Source: Endomychus coccineus
Lineage: Eukaryota; Arthropoda; Insecta; Coleoptera; Endomychidae
DNA: 64,000 bases
NCBI GenBank assembly: GCA_958510875.1
Contig: OY294067.1
Span: forward strand, 233,769,771 to 233,833,770
Reading direction: 5' to 3'
Position numbers and translations under genes: made by a program. Of this stretch, positions 21,498-33,653 are shown piece after piece. Within the stretch, counting starts at the first letter, position 1, and every line of letters starts with the position of its first letter. The notes under the pieces are model-generated. The model made no database searches. It was not told where the DNA came from and saw only the letters and a list, made by a program, of their open reading frames with translations.

Positions 21498-23039
21498 ATA
21501 TTTTGTTCTTATCAAAGAAAGCTCGTGAGTTATAAGAGAGTCGTTTTTTTATTTTCCTAGCAGGTTCTTCTTCATTATTGCGTTCTTGATTGTCATTGTA
21601 AGTAAAATTCATAATTCCAACAATAATTTGCTGTTGGAATTGTTCAATTGCCTTTTGCAGTTGAGCACTGTCATTCCCGCGCATTTGGGACTGATTAAAT
21701 AATATTTCAAAATGCGGCATGATGAAATGAAATATTTACTATTACTGGTTAGTAGTGAAATTCTGGGCAATCCAAATGTTTCAATAAACCACTTGCTTCA
21801 CTAATAGAAATGGAATCTATCTAATCTTCGTCAATAATTTTGTCTAAAAATTGTTTGAAAGAATCCTGGTGTTCAAATAAAATGTTCACAGTTCGACTTT
21901 TGGAAATCCAGCATGTAGGAACAGCGCGTGGTAATCTACATTTGACTATTCATCAAGAATTACCGTTCGTTCTAGCGACCGAGAAAAATAGCTTAAAAAT
22001 GACTGCAAATTTAGCAGGGAAAATTTTTACTTCTTTATTGCAGTGTGCCGCTCGTTCAATAATCAAATTAAATTGATGCGCGTAAGAGTACATATGAAAT
22101 GTTCTTTTGGTAATGGTTTGGACACCATTTGTCTTACCATTTCTCATCACGAACGTCCCATCGTAACTCTGAGCGATTAGTTTATTGTAATCAGACCCAG
22201 AAGGAGAATTTAGAATAGTTTGAAATTCATTCGACAATGTTTTTGCTAATACATTGGCATTATGTCCACCCGGCTTATGAAAAGAACAAAAGCATCCAAA
22301 AATTTGTCCATCAAACACGTATTGAATAATAACAACCATTTGCTGATGATTAGAAGAATCTGTAGTTTCATCGGCCTCCAAAGCAATGAAATTTTCAGAT
22401 TTAATTCGTCTTAATAATTCCTGCTAGTGAATTTGCAACATTGCATTTAGAAATTCGTTCTGAATAGTTTTTGAGACGCCTTCAAACACTTGTGAACCGA
22501 ACTTTTCATATTTATTGCCAGCACAGCGTCTAATCTAGCTGCAAAGTTGATTGAGCCAACATAAATACCTGGATTGTCCGACGTCAATGTCTCATCATGG
22601 TCTCTTAACGCCAATTCGAAGGTTCTGCAAAATATGACAAATTTTTTTCCACAACTTCGTGGTGCTTAATTTTGTCGGAAATAATTTTTCACGTATGTCC
22701 ACTCTGCCTAGAACACTAAAATCCATGCATGTGAGAAATGGAATTTTCGTGTTTCGTTGGCCTCTCAGCGATGTGTTTTTAATCATTCAATCCTGGTTTA
22801 TTATACGCACTAACCTCTTTCTTGACAATTAAGCACATAAAACAAGATAGTTTATTTGTTACTGGGCATCCATACATCCACTCGTATTTTTGATAGATAT
22901 TGTTGTTGGATACTCTATTGTAAGTTCGGGTTTTATTTGTGGAAGTGTAGTTGATTTGAAGATCAGGAATAGGCCTTCCTTCCTTTTCAATTAAAAGTTT
23001 TTCCTCAAATGATAGCGGGTCTTTTAAAAGATTTTGCAC
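21478..23039 (-). pseudogene. ZMYM1-like hAT transposase, broken
   Basis: Minus-strand pieces in N- to C-terminal order: a TTF-type zinc-finger region (23039-22779) with PIPDLQINY and CPVTNKLSCFMC; a segment with FELALRDHDETLTSDNPGIY (about 22630-22560); then EADETTDSSNHQQMVVIIQY (22381-22320), YDGTFVMRNGKTNGVQT and YAHQFNLIIERAAHCNKEVK (about 22100-22030), which belong to the DUF4371/hAT catalytic region. The 21720-21478 frame is a Gln/Glu-rich segment of uncertain membership. Multiple frameshifts and stops mean no enzyme is made. Confidence 0.8.
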
Positions 23040-23088
23040 CTAATCAACTTTCTCACTGATAATAGACGCACCTCAGACTTCACGTCTT

Positions 23089-23406
23089 CTAATTGAATTT
23101 CCACACTGTTACTGAAGACACGGTGCTTTGTGCGCGAAACCGACTGTATAAGCGAGTATGGCGAAGATAACCGTAGTCAGCCAAATCATACTTGAAATAG
23201 GTACACTTCAGAACGTATCCCGGAACGTAGTTTTGAGTGTTAGAATTGCCTGCGAATTTATTCCTGTGCTTATTTTGGTGGCAGTGTCGGCACGTTGGTG
23301 CCCTTATGCCCTTTAGTGCCAGCTGCCACTGAGTCTTATTACCACGTGTTAGGCTGGTCATGACTACCTTGAACCAAGATCCTTTGGTAACGTTGCAAGT
23401 TTGCAC
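23089..23406 (-). other. open frame overlapping the right inverted repeat
   Basis: A 105-residue frame. Its first 30 residues lie in the inverted repeat and so are mirrored in part by the frame at 19842-20081 (+): both contain a MTSLTRG or ITSLTRG phrase. It has a CRHCHQNKHRNK stretch but I recognise no family. It is probably repeat read-through. Confidence 0.3.
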
Positions 23407-23494
23407 GTTCCACTGATGAGCTCTATGAGAAGAGCGAAACAGCTGTCTAGAACTATAAGTTTGTGACGTTACTGTTCGATCTGGACTAGAAAGA
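23333..23494 (-). repeat. right inverted repeat of the hAT-like element
   Basis: Inverted partner of 19902-20060, differing by scattered substitutions and short indels. Confidence 0.75.
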
Positions 23495-25924
23495 CTTTAA
23501 TATTGACTCTCACTGTTCTCCTGATTTTGTGGTTACTTAATTCATGCTCTTTAATCGGAATATCATTTCAGAAATTCATGAAGCCTCATCTTTTTGAAAT
23601 CCGTGCTTCTTAAAAATTATATTATCCCGATTGTCGTAGCATAAGCTTCTCAATACATGATGTTTTTTTGATTACCTTTGTTACTTCTGTTATCCAAATC
23701 GAGATAGATTTCCCTAGGAAAAGCTTCTGAATACCTGATAAGAGATGATTTTTTTTGAACAATATTCATATTTCTTCAATTCCCTCAAAGTAATAACTTC
23801 CCGAGTGGCCTCGTTTTGCAAGGAAGATATATTCCCAGAGGATGAACTTCTCGAAATTCAACGTCTCTGGATATCCTGACTGTCGCATTTATTTTGAAAA
23901 TCAAGATATATTTTAGTAAAGTTGAATTTCTTGAAGCTGTTCTAAGAATATTTTCCTTCAAGCGATCAATTTATTTGAAATCAATGATTCTTGATAATAA
24001 TATTTTGCTTGATTCCTGACATCCTGCTTAGGAGATATGTCGTATTACACAAAATTCCCAATTTCTTTGGAGACTACCTACACCCTAGATTTTCCTGATT
24101 TGCAGCTGTAGATATATTTCGGGGAAATTCTAGAAATATGATTCGATATTAGCTACATTTCAAATAATAAATTTCAGAAGTAATATTTCCCAAATATACC
24201 TATCTTGTAAGAATACAATGATTTCTATTAGCTGCAGTTTTATGAGTTCATTATGATTTAAAACAAATCTACCTACACCTACGATTGTTGACGCTAAGAT
24301 TATTTTAAATGTTGTTAGAAATGATTAAATGGCATACAAATAGACCAACATGTCAAAATTGCATCTCATGTGGATGAGAGACAAGAAAGAATTAACATAA
24401 GCTGAAAAAAATCATAGAAATCGCTCTCTGTATACAGGGTATCCACAAACATTTTTCACAAGAGAAAACTGAATTTCAGAGCCCACTTTATGTTATGATT
24501 TGATGCAAATCACTCAGTCCAAAAATGCTTGCTAAGGGAGCTGCTATAGCTCTTTAAGTTTGTCGTCGTAATATCGGTCCAATTTAAATATCTTCGAAAC
24601 GGTTTTCTTCTAAGTTATAACAATCTATTAATTTGTTCAATGGAATTTATAGTATGGCATGAGTATTGATACAATTCTTGATTGTAGCCATAGGCATGTT
24701 TGGAAGGGATAGTGGACATTTGTATTCATAACTTTTTGTCTTTCAACATTTCACAATTTTTACAACATTTAACAATGTAGATTTTTTCCTAAAAATATGA
24801 AGCTTGTAATGAAGTTGCTTCAAAGTACCGTTTTCAGAGAAAATCGATTCCATTTGCTAATGGATACGTTACCATTCACTCACAATTCATATCTCATTAT
24901 GAAAGATGGCTTATGAAAACTTAACCAAATAACAATTTAATGAATCTCAAATGATTGATATTCCAAACAGGTATTGTTAGGTATCAAATTAGTTCTAAGT
25001 GAAAGAAATATTCAATGATCAGTGTTATATTAATTTGTAAATATACAAAAATTGAAAATTATAACAAAGGTTTTGTGTAGTACCAAAAAATATGGCGTTG
25101 GCGATATGTATTTAGTGTATGAAGATATGCAATGCACGAATCGGGCAGCGGGAAATAGATATAAGGATAAATTTTCAAATAGAATATATCCTGTTCCTTA
25201 AATATTCATAGTTCTTCATGAAAAATTAAGGAAACAAGATCGGCTATTCCTACCGAATATGAAAATCTGTTCAGCTCTGACAAATAAGTTTCTCATTTAC
25301 CATTAACAAGATTATTGAAAGACAGTTGTGATTATTTCTTGGAAAATTTTGCAGTTAAAAGAAAGGAAGCGAATCTTTCATCCGCGAAAATAACACAAAT
25401 TTTGCTCATTAGAGTATCGCAAATAGGTTACATTCTTGTTTATTCTTCAAGACTGACCAATGATACGTAACATTCAAGCAGATTGGATTCACTGATGGTA
25501 ATGACGTGGAAAGTTTTATTCGAAGTATAGCTCAAAATATCTGGGTGAATTAGTCTCACCAACAAGTTGAAACCAGATTTCCAAATAATTGATATTCGAA
25601 ACTCCAAAGTCAATCATAGTGTACAATTTCAGGGGCGTAGGATAACGCCCCCGCAACCCTCATCATGTAAGAGTAATAGTTATAGTGGAGCCCCATAAAC
25701 ACTCTTCAGAATAAAGTCGGCAGGGGCACGCCCTTTCATAAAAGTAATCAACACTAGTAATTTAAAATAATAAGATATCATGTAATGCCTTCAGATAACA
25801 TCAAGATTAACTGATGAGTTTTATATCATGTGTTACTTATTATTCTTTGTGAGTATTATTTGAATTATTTCAGCTTCCGTAATTATTATAATGAGCATTT
25901 TATGAATTATATAATAGACATATC
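23495..25924. other. unassigned sequence; degenerate repeats and a possible mariner-type end
   Basis: Phrases such as AAGCTTCT(C/G)AATAC followed by a T-run recur near 23645 and 23723, suggesting old tandem repeats of about 80 bases. At about 24434 ATACAGGGTATCCACAAAC resembles the outer end of Tc1/mariner or DUF4817 elements (compare 5986 and 36593), without a partner end. A GGGGCGT...ACGCCCC hairpin lies near 25633. No coding region. Confidence 0.4.
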
Positions 25925-26035
25925 AAAAAGACAAAGTGACATGTCATTCAGTTCTGGTTTGACACACATCGAAAGCAAGCAACCTTGAAGATGCGCAAAA
26001 TTGCATGAGTTGCGCTACGAATTACCGTTCGCGTT
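25925..26035 (+). mobile_element. mariner-like 5' leader fragment
   Basis: The phrase ATGTCATTCAGTTCTG, then TTGACAC, ATCGAAAGCA and CTTGAAGAT occurs here and just upstream of the mariner N-terminus at 46.22 kb. This is therefore likely the 5' UTR of a second copy; the coding part is not recognisable. Confidence 0.45.
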
Positions 26036-26142
26036 AGGTGAAAATTGACTAATTTTGCCTGTCTCCCTTAAAACCTCACTTGTTGAATTAACATTTGAAA
26101 GATGATGATATATAGTGCCTGTATCATCTTCAGGCTGGTGTC

Positions 26143-26936
26143 TCATGCCCTTTTCCGAGCAGTCATGTGAAACATGTTTCCTGCTTCGGCAATTTCGGTC
26201 TGGTGTGCATGAGGATCTTTGAAAGCATCAACGACTGCTCGCAAGTCACTGTTCTTCTGCCGGACTTTGGGAAACCAGATCCCCTGATTTAACAAAACAC
26301 AAGTGGTGGGACAACTCATCGCGTGCAGGAACAGGTCTAATAGGTTTTTGTCAGCGGCAAAATGAGGTTTGAGACACCTTTCCTCTGATAGTTTCAAAAA
26401 GAAGACACTCTTCATATAAGGGCTACACAGACCAATTAAATCAACCGAAAGTTGATACCTTCCTCCACCTGTCACATACTCATTTGGGTCAACATAAGAG
26501 CTGTTGTGGTAATTAGGAGCTTCCTCCAAAGTTTGCTGTGGATCAACTTCTTAATCTATTTTCCATTAGATTAGATATGAACCGCCTCTTCTTCATTAAA
26601 TTTGCAAGGGAAACTCTTCTGAGAGACATTGAGCACCATCGATTCTGTAAGTGATATTGCACCAGATTGTTTTCTTTGCGCTCTTCTTAATCTCTATATG
26701 CGCTTGGTGCTTTCACAAACTTCATCAGGGTACCTGTCGAAAATGACAAAGACATTTGATTTGTAGTTTGACTTGACATTTGATGCATAGCTGCTGCAAA
26801 TTTCTGCATATAGCTGGCCATGGTACCATTTGTCCCGATATACCACTATATCTATGACATATTTTGTATCGTTCAAGTTCGCCTGTTCAGTCGAAACAAA
26901 AGCCCTGTACAAGCTCGATTTTGTTTCATTCCTCAA
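26143..26936 (-). pseudogene. TE-associated pseudogene of a multicopy insect family
   Basis: Two minus-strand pieces. 26936-26694 ends in VKSNYKSNVFVIFDRYPDEV then CESTKRI, which resembles a VVFDGYP...STK block common in multicopy, probably TE-derived, arthropod proteins of unknown function. 26529-26143 contains DLFLHAMSCPTTCVLLNQGI and VVDAFKDPHAHQTEIAEAGN, resembling a LFLHAMSGCDTTSAxFxQGK block in the same proteins. The acidic DxxxT spacing is degraded. The 165 bases between the pieces hold no continuous frame. I do not know the biochemical role. Confidence 0.55.
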
Positions 26937-26940
26937 CCCA

Positions 26941-29156
26941 TGCTCATCGAAAAGAGAGAGAGAGGGTAGAGGCTAAGTTCGGAACGCAAAAATTCCCTCC
27001 GCTCTTTATCTGATTGTTTCACGATGATCATTCGTTGGAAAAGTGTGATTCCATTGATAATTACGGCCTTGTCTTGCTTCTGAATAGAGCTGTTCATGAT
27101 CGCAAGAGGCTGGTTCGCTTCGTTTCAATTTTAAACCATGAAAATCATCACCACCAATTTTCCAAAAGCGCTCGAGCCCGAACAGTTTGCGGAAAAAAAA
27201 CCCTACATAATGAAATTTGTACGAAATTTTATGTAGGTACTTACATTTTGTGAGTGAGGGTTATTAACGAAAAATTGATAGTTTTCACCGAAAATGTTGC
27301 GTAACGAAATTTTGTTAGAAAACCTCAGATCCAGATTCAGCACTCCAGAACATATATTGAATGGAAGAAATTGAACCTACACTACAACTTCCCCGCTAGG
27401 GGTCTTTTGAGCACACATTGACTGTATTATTGTAGAAAAAATGATGCTTCAACAAATATCATTCAACAGAATCTAATCTCACAAAGGACTAGGCATATAA
27501 TATATAAAAATATAGCAGAATCCATCCAATGTATTTGATCGAGCTAAAATTAGGAAGTGGACGAAAATACTTTTGATATTTTTAATTGGAAAAAAGGATA
27601 TCACAACACCATTTATTTCATTCCTTTCTCTATAGTTTGTATATGTTACATAATTATATTTTCACAATAGAAATATTTACAAACCATGTTTAAATATAGT
27701 TCATTATTCATAAGTTGTGGTAAGAACAAAAATCAATAATAATTGTACCGTTTTCAGGCTACACGAGTTCCGCAATTTATAAAAAAGGAAGCTTCGTATC
27801 ATCATGTTAAAATAATGTCAAGTTCATGTCTTGAGGCCAGACAATATTCAAAATTCGTAACCAGGACAAACACAAAGAGTACATCAGATCACATAATTGT
27901 AAGATTTTCAAGAACAATATTCACCACTGATCATGTGTTACCTTAAGCATTACTAGCAAAAATAATGATTAGCCTTTCAAGCTCCAATAAAAAATTAACT
28001 TCAAAACATAATTAGGAAAATTTTATATTGGGGTGCTTTTCATCCAATTTTATCATCATATCTTCTGTAGTTTGTAATCGGGTTCACAGTTCGAAGATTG
28101 TTCATCCAGACCGGCCAGTTTAGTAAAGCTGACATTGAAATAATCCTAATTCCATGATGAGGATAATGCATTACTAGATACACTTAATAGAACAGGTTAA
28201 ATACCAGTTTTACACCATTACGAAACTACTTACCTTCAAAGTAACTGCCTTGATTCATATTAAAATAACCTAATTTACTAGATAATTAACTAGACTGAAA
28301 TTTATGTAAAATAAAGCAATTTGCACAAAATATTATAACTGCTTAAATTACAAAACTCATAATTAAAACGGTTGTGATGTGATATTTAAAAAAAAATTGG
28401 AATGCTAACAACTACTATAAAAATTAATCTTTTGCAAAAGTGAGAAACAACGTTGTGGCTCATTAACATGTGGCTTAGTTGATTATTATATCAGAACGTA
28501 TTCAAATATCCAAGCTACGGCACATTAACAATGATATTCTGTTTTCTCTAATATTTGGTGCGTTGCAATTATTGGAAATTAAATCATTTTTTTAAGTTGT
28601 GTGTGCTCTTCATAGCCCACGTATCTGTATCAAATAGCTATCAGCTATCTTATTATAGCCTTTGGAAAGGATAACTTCATTCTCTATGTATTCAAGTAAG
28701 CATATGTTGTACTGCTTTTCACTAATATTACAGAACGTATTTCTCACGCCCCCCCGCATCTGAAAAATGTGACCCCTTACCAACCGAGTTTGGTCAAGCC
28801 CACAGGATTATTATGCCAATTTGCGTCACATGGTTAATCGAAACTAGATATCTACATAGGCTTATAATAATTGGAGAATTGTCTTATTAAAGTTGTTGAA
28901 TGGAATTGAAAGCTTGTTAAAAATATGACGTTCATTTTCAACAGGAACAGTAACATACATATTTATACTCAACTATTTGAACAATTCAATTTTACCAATA
29001 ATTGTTTTGATTGCTTTTACAAGAAATTCATTCTACGCTCATTAACATTAATAATTTCGATCTTCAATCATTGATCTGATATTAAAGAATCATCATTACT
29101 GCCACATCCTCTCTCTAGCGATTCCACCAACGCATCCAAAAATAAACTTTCAAATA
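26941..29156. other. unassigned sequence
   Basis: AT-rich, with open frames at 27014-27253 and 27743-27946 (+) that give no recognisable protein. A phrase near 28930 (CAACAGGAACAGTAA) recurs at 34213, hinting at a repeat shared with the far side of the Copia insertion. Confidence 0.4.
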
Positions 29157-29356
29157 ACCTTCTTACCTAGAATTACCACTTGGAGATGATATTATGTTCT
29201 CAAATGCTTTCCGTTGATCTTATTTCATCTAAAAATGAACTCACAAATAACCTGCTTACCTATCATTGCCACTTGTAGATAATGTACGTTCTCTTGTGTG
29301 GAGTTAATTATATTACATCCAGAATAAAGATATAAGCAAGAGTTTCCACTTGGAAA
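29157..29356. repeat. minisatellite, units left of Copia
   Basis: Loosely conserved units of about 76-95 bases: a CTTACCTA phrase, then ATTACCACTTGG (or ATTGCCACTTGT), then ATTATGTTCTC or GTACGTTCTC. Two units are visible here and a third is cut by the Copia element at GGAAA. Confidence 0.6.
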
Positions 29357-29530
29357 TATTGATTTACTGGCAGAAATGGGCAGAATAATTGAAATAATCA
29401 ACTTCAGTGAAAATGAACTGCAGCGTAAAAAGTATTTTATTTTTCAACTAACTAAAATATCCATAGCTACATAAATATATGAATATCATGAAACCCTATG
29501 ATTTTCTTGATGAAATTCAATAATCCAACA
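29357..29530 (-). repeat. Copia 3' LTR
   Basis: 174 bases. On the element strand it begins TGTTGGATTATTG and ends AATCAATA. It differs from the other LTR at two positions by direct reading. The end is TA rather than the usual CA. Confidence 0.9.
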
Positions 29531-29540
29531 CTCCCCCAAT
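29531..29540 (-). other. Copia polypurine tract
   Basis: On the element strand ATTGGGGGAG lies directly before the 3' LTR: the purine run that primes plus-strand DNA synthesis. Confidence 0.75.
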
Positions 29541-29569
29541 TTCATTAAGGAACGTTATCTTCATCTGGA

Positions 29570-29854
29570 TAAAAAGACGAGTCACAAATCTTCAATGCAG
29601 AACGAATAAAGCATAACTGTTCTTTCGGCAAGGGTTTTGTTAAAAAGAGAACGGCCAGTTGTAACTTGGACTAAATAAAACTTATATGGACTGTTCCATT
29701 TTCAACTGCTTCACGAACAAAATGGAATTTGATGTCGATATGTTTCGTTCGCTGATGAAATTCTGGATTACTGACCAGCTTGATAGCACTTTGATTATCA
29801 ACATAAATTTCTGTAGCATGTTCTTGAGGAAAACCGAGTTCTTCTAGTAAAAGT
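29570..29854 (-). pseudogene. frameshifted RNase H end of Copia pol
   Basis: Beyond the end of the main RT/RNase H frame, other minus-strand frames continue the RNase H and C-terminus: LRLLLEELGFPQEH, then IYVDNQSAIKLVSNPEFHQR and KHIDIKFHF. The VDNQSA and RTKHID motifs are characteristic of Copia RNase H. At least one more frame break follows (about 29660-29680). Together with the main frame it shows that the element was originally complete. Confidence 0.85.
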
Positions 29855-31435
29855 CTAAGCCATAAAATTTCTTTGACTCCCAGTGATAAGGCTATATACT
29901 GTAGACAGTGCTACAACTGATTGTCTTTTGGATGCCCAGGTTATTGGTGACTTATTCAATAAAAATATGTACCCACTTCTTGATTTTCTAGTATCCAAAT
30001 CTCCCCCATAATCTGCATCTGTATAACCAGTGAGTTGTATTTTTCCATCACTGAATTTACGATATAGGATTCCATAACCATGAGTATTTTTCAAATACCT
30101 GAATATTTTCTTCACCGCTTCCCAATGTTCTTGGCTGTATGAGGTGCAAAACTGACTCAAGAAATTCACTGCATATGCTAAATCAGGGCGCGTATTCAGA
30201 GCTATATAGAGTAATGTTCCAATAGCTTCTCTATATGGTGCATTCACTGAATCATTATTGGAATCCGGTTTCTTCATCCTAGCTCCAGGTTCGGCAGGTA
30301 CTGATGAAGATACACACTCAGACATATTGAATCTTTTTAAAGCTTTGGTGATGAAACTTTCTTGGCTAATCAAAATTTCATTCTTCGATCTATTTCTTTC
30401 TATTTCAAAACCCACATAACATTTGGCATCTTCTGTGGTTATTTCGGAATCATTTCTCAAATATGTCAGAATTTTTTTAATGACATATCGTGACTTTGTC
30501 AAAATCAAACCGTCATCAACGTAAAGTGAAATATACACCCTGGAACCATCAATTTCGCCTAGGAATATACAGGGATCTGCATTAGTTTGCTTCATTCCAA
30601 AGATTTCCAGGAACCTTTTGAATCTAAAGTTCCAGCAGCGTGGAGACTGCTTCAACCCATATATGCTTTTGTAGAGCTTGCATACAAGGTTATCAGCTTC
30701 TTCGAATCCTTCTGGTTGTTTCATGAAGATATTCTCCTCCAACTCTCCATATAAAAAGGCTGTTTTGACATCGAACTGAGCAATCTCAAGATCTTCTTCA
30801 ACAGCGATGGCCAAAAGAATTCTGATTGACTCGTATCTGACTACTGGAGCGTACGTTTCTTGATAGTCGATGCCTTCTCTTTGAGAGAACCCCTTCGCAA
30901 CTAACCTGGCTCTGAATGTTTGATTTCCATTGATATCGTTTTTGATGCGATATATCCATTTGCACGGTACAATGTTAGTTTTTTCAGGAACTGGAACTAA
31001 ACACCAAGTTTTGTTCTTATTGAGTGCATCAATTTCCTCTGCCATTGCCAAAATCCAATTTTTAGAGTTACTGGACTTCATAGCTTCATTGTAATTTGAT
31101 GGATTTTCCATTTCTACAAACATTGCATTTTGTAAGAACTTTGGAGATTGAATTTTACGACGATCCCTTAAGTCATACCTCTTTTCATTCTTTTCTCTAT
31201 GGTTTTCAAGGTTCTCATGAATAGTTATGTCAGATTTATTGCCATTTTCTTCGGATATTTGCTCTACGCTTCCTCCTCTGGTTTCTTCATCATTTGTCTG
31301 TTCATCTTCATTTCCAAATCTGAGTTCAATAATCCTGTTACTACTGTTATTGTCTTCTCTGGCGATATTGTTGCTAGCTTCATCGAAATTCACATTAGCA
31401 CTAACAAATATTCTTCTCTTTTCAGTATCCCACAA
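29855..31435 (-). pseudogene. Copia reverse transcriptase and RNase H
   Basis: A 526-residue open segment of the Copia polyprotein. Residues 1-100 are the acidic linker after integrase. RT (about residues 130-370) shows KTWCLVPVPE, KWIYRIK, RARLVAKGFSQREGIDYQET, QFDVKTAFLYGEL (catalytic Asp) and ISLYVDDGLIL (catalytic YVDD, about 30511-30525). RNase H starts with YTDADYGGDLDTRKSRSGYI. The frame derails after SVVALST, near 29890, where a small indel replaces the expected TEAEY-type motif. The segment opens immediately after the TAG at 31439-31441; it has no native start. RT and RNase H copy element RNA in capsid-like particles. Confidence 0.95.
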
Positions 31436-31438
31436 TCG

Positions 31439-31705
31439 CTAGTTGTTGGAATTCTGGTCGTATCCAACAAAAATTATTTTCTTACTTTTTGGTTTCCATT
31501 TTTGACTGATTTCTTTGGGAATATGCATATAGGCTGCAGCACCAAACGTTCTCACGTGGTGTATACTGGGTTTCTTTCCAAACCATCTTTCGTATGGAGT
31601 GATTTCAGATTGAGATTGACCGCCAAGAGTTCTGTTAAGCACATAAACTGCTGTGCTAACAGCTTCAGCCCAAAGTTCAATGGGAACGTTCTTTGCATAA
31701 ATCAT
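31439..31705 (-). pseudogene. Copia integrase C-terminal segment
   Basis: An 88-residue piece between two in-frame stops (TGA at 31706-31708, TAG at 31439-31441). It contains LWAEAVSTAVYVLNRTLGG, PYERWFGKKPSIHHVRTFG and an IPKEISQKWKPKSKK block: the conserved end of the Copia integrase, which contacts the target and LTR ends. All three open pieces read in the same frame, so single nucleotide changes created the stops. Not functional as separate proteins. Confidence 0.9.
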
Positions 31706-32452
31706 TCAACGAGCACTTTCTGTGATTGTCCGTATTTCCCTTTCAGATTTACCATTCTGTTCGTGAGCGTAAGGAGCTGATAGTTCATGAAGAATTCCGT
31801 TTTTCTGTAAATATTCTGTCATTTCTTCATTTACATATTCTTTTCCGTTGTCAGACCGCAGAATCTTTAGCAAATTTCCAGTTTGTCTCTTCACTAATTG
31901 TTCAAATTCCTTGAATTTAGAGCTGACCTCGGATTTCTGCTTCAAAAAATATACCGCTCTGAAATTCGTGCAATCATCTTTGAAAATCAGAAAATATTTG
32001 GACTGGCTGGGAGAATATACATTCATTGGACCGCAAACATCAGAATGAATAAATTCTTCAGGTGCAAAATTTCTTGGATGGATATTTTCAGGAAATGTTC
32101 TTCTGGCCTGCTTGCCAAATTGACAGCCTTCACAAAATGTGTCAGTTTCATCATCAAATTTCGCTCCTTGGACAGCTTCCTTTCTGATTGTATCCTTGAT
32201 GGTCTTCATATTGATATGCCCAAGTCGCTCGTGCCATAACTTCAGACTTCCAAGTGTGGCTGAGTTACATTCATGATGAGAATCTATTTTTATGATCATT
32301 TTAAACATATTTCCTCGTTTTATGCCCATACAGGATAATTCACCTGCTTTGTTGAAGAACTCACATCTATCGTGCTTTGCTAACATTGTGAATCCTTTTG
32401 CAGTAATTTTTCCGACGGGCAGAAGATTTCTCCGCAATTCTGGTATGTACAA
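31706..32452 (-). pseudogene. Copia GAG-pre-integrase and integrase core
   Basis: Contains the GAG-pre-integrase/zinc-binding part LWHERLGHINMKTI with CEGCQFGKQ (HHCC zinc site) and the DDE core: IHSDVCGPM (first Asp), KILRSDNGKEYVNEEMTEYL (second Asp and flanking motif) and LHELSAPYAHEQNGKSERE (third catalytic Glu near the end). It catalyses insertion of the DNA copy. The first Met of this piece lies shortly after the TGA at 32477-32479 and is not a native start; the frame is shared with the gag-protease segment upstream. Confidence 0.95.
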
Positions 32453-32476
32453 AACATCGGTTAGAATCTTTTTCTT

Positions 32477-33537
32477 TCATTCACCGTTCACATATGCTTC
32501 TATATTGATATCACCTATGCCAACGGGCTTCATTATTTGATCATCAGCAACTCGAACAATGGTATCATGTTGTATAGGTTTTATTGAAGTGAACCACTCA
32601 GGGCGAAAACACATATGAGCACTTGCTCCTGAATCTGCTAACCATATCATTTGATCGTTTTTAATTTCTTCCATTACTGATGAAAAATCGCAGATCAAGG
32701 CTTCAGCATTATTATTGCTAGAAATGCTTTCAGATCTAACTGGTTGTCTTCTTGAATTTCCTTTATTATCTGTCTTTCTTGCTGGACATTCCCTCCACCA
32801 GTGACCGCTTAGTTTGCAAAATCCACATTTGGTTTTCTGTTTTAGATTTTGTATGTTTTGTTTTCTTGTAGTAGAAGTCTGTCTGTTATTTGGATTCATT
32901 CTTAATAATTGCACTTGTAGAGCAAGAGTGGCATCACTTTCATCTTTTATGGAATTCTTCTGTTCTTCTTTCATTAAGCGAGCAATAAGATCGGTCAATG
33001 TTTGCTTCGATGAGTCTACAGAGTCCCATGCCGTAACGAACATATCATATTTCGATGGCAAGCTGTTTATAGTTTTTGAGATTTTGGCTACTTCTGATAT
33101 TTTCTCTCCCATTTCTTCTAATTGTTTCACCAGAGACTCTATTTCGGAAATGAATGTGGCAATATTCATTCCGGCTTTTATGCGAATATCATAAAACTTT
33201 TGGTACACGATGTGTTTCGACACTTCTGTTTTCTGCTCATGAATGCTAATGAGCTTGTTCCACATTTCAGGAGCAGTTTCGCAATTCACTAGGTGAGTAA
33301 GTTGTTCTTCACATATGGAAGTGAGAAATAGAACCATGGCTTGATTGTTTCTGTGGTCCCATTCTCTGACGCTGTTCAGGTTTTCATTATCTCCTTCGGG
33401 TCTTCTTTCTTTGCCGTTGACAATGTCCATCAGGTCATTTGTCTTTAAAGCTATGGAGACACTGAATTTCCAAAGCTGGTAGTTCTTTCCGTCGAATTTC
33501 ACGATTCTTGCAGGCTCAAACTTTGCAGACCTATCTT
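32477..33537 (-). pseudogene. Copia gag and protease
   Basis: The frame is open from about 33537, with no upstream ATG visible; the first residue of the gag-like stretch (VKFDGKNYQLWKFSV) comes from a GTG codon at 33500-33502. Gag is Gln/Glu/Lys-rich (residues 1-225), followed by a CCHC zinc knuckle CGFCKLSGHWWREC at about 32786-32827, then the aspartic protease WLADSGASAHMCF at about 32608-32650 with catalytic DSGA. A TGA at 32477-32479 stops it before the integrase. Gag forms the particle and binds RNA; the protease processes the polyprotein. Confidence 0.95.
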
Positions 33538-33653
33538 GACAATTTTTTTATTGATCGTCAAGGGATTTTCGTCAGTAGGTGACAGTTTATCAGGAATACT
33601 TATATTTTTGTAGTTCAGCAAAATTGTGTTGGAATCTCCTTCAATAGCGATTT
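33538..33653 (-). other. Copia 5' leader
   Basis: The region between the primer site and gag. It shows no long frame and has a TAA in the gag frame near 33540-33545. It would carry the packaging signal in a live element. Confidence 0.5.

Larger units (their letters stand above)
19902..23494 (-). mobile_element. decayed hAT transposon of the ZMYM1-like (DUF4371) type
   Basis: Inverted repeats of about 160 bases bound the region (19902-20060 and 23333-23494; shared phrases AGACAGCTGTTTCGCTCTTC and CCAGCCTAACACGTGG). Between them, minus-strand fragments of a transposase are found from about 23040 to 21500. hAT enzymes cut and paste by a DDE/RNase H-fold domain. The exact element ends and the 8-bp target duplication are not clear to me, and the inverted repeats are longer than classic hAT termini, so a composite origin is possible. 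Confidence 0.65.

Noticed and set aside
31199..32540. Several plus-strand open frames of 60-193 codons
   Set aside because: They are antisense to the Copia gag-pol frame, which shows catalytic motifs on the minus strand.
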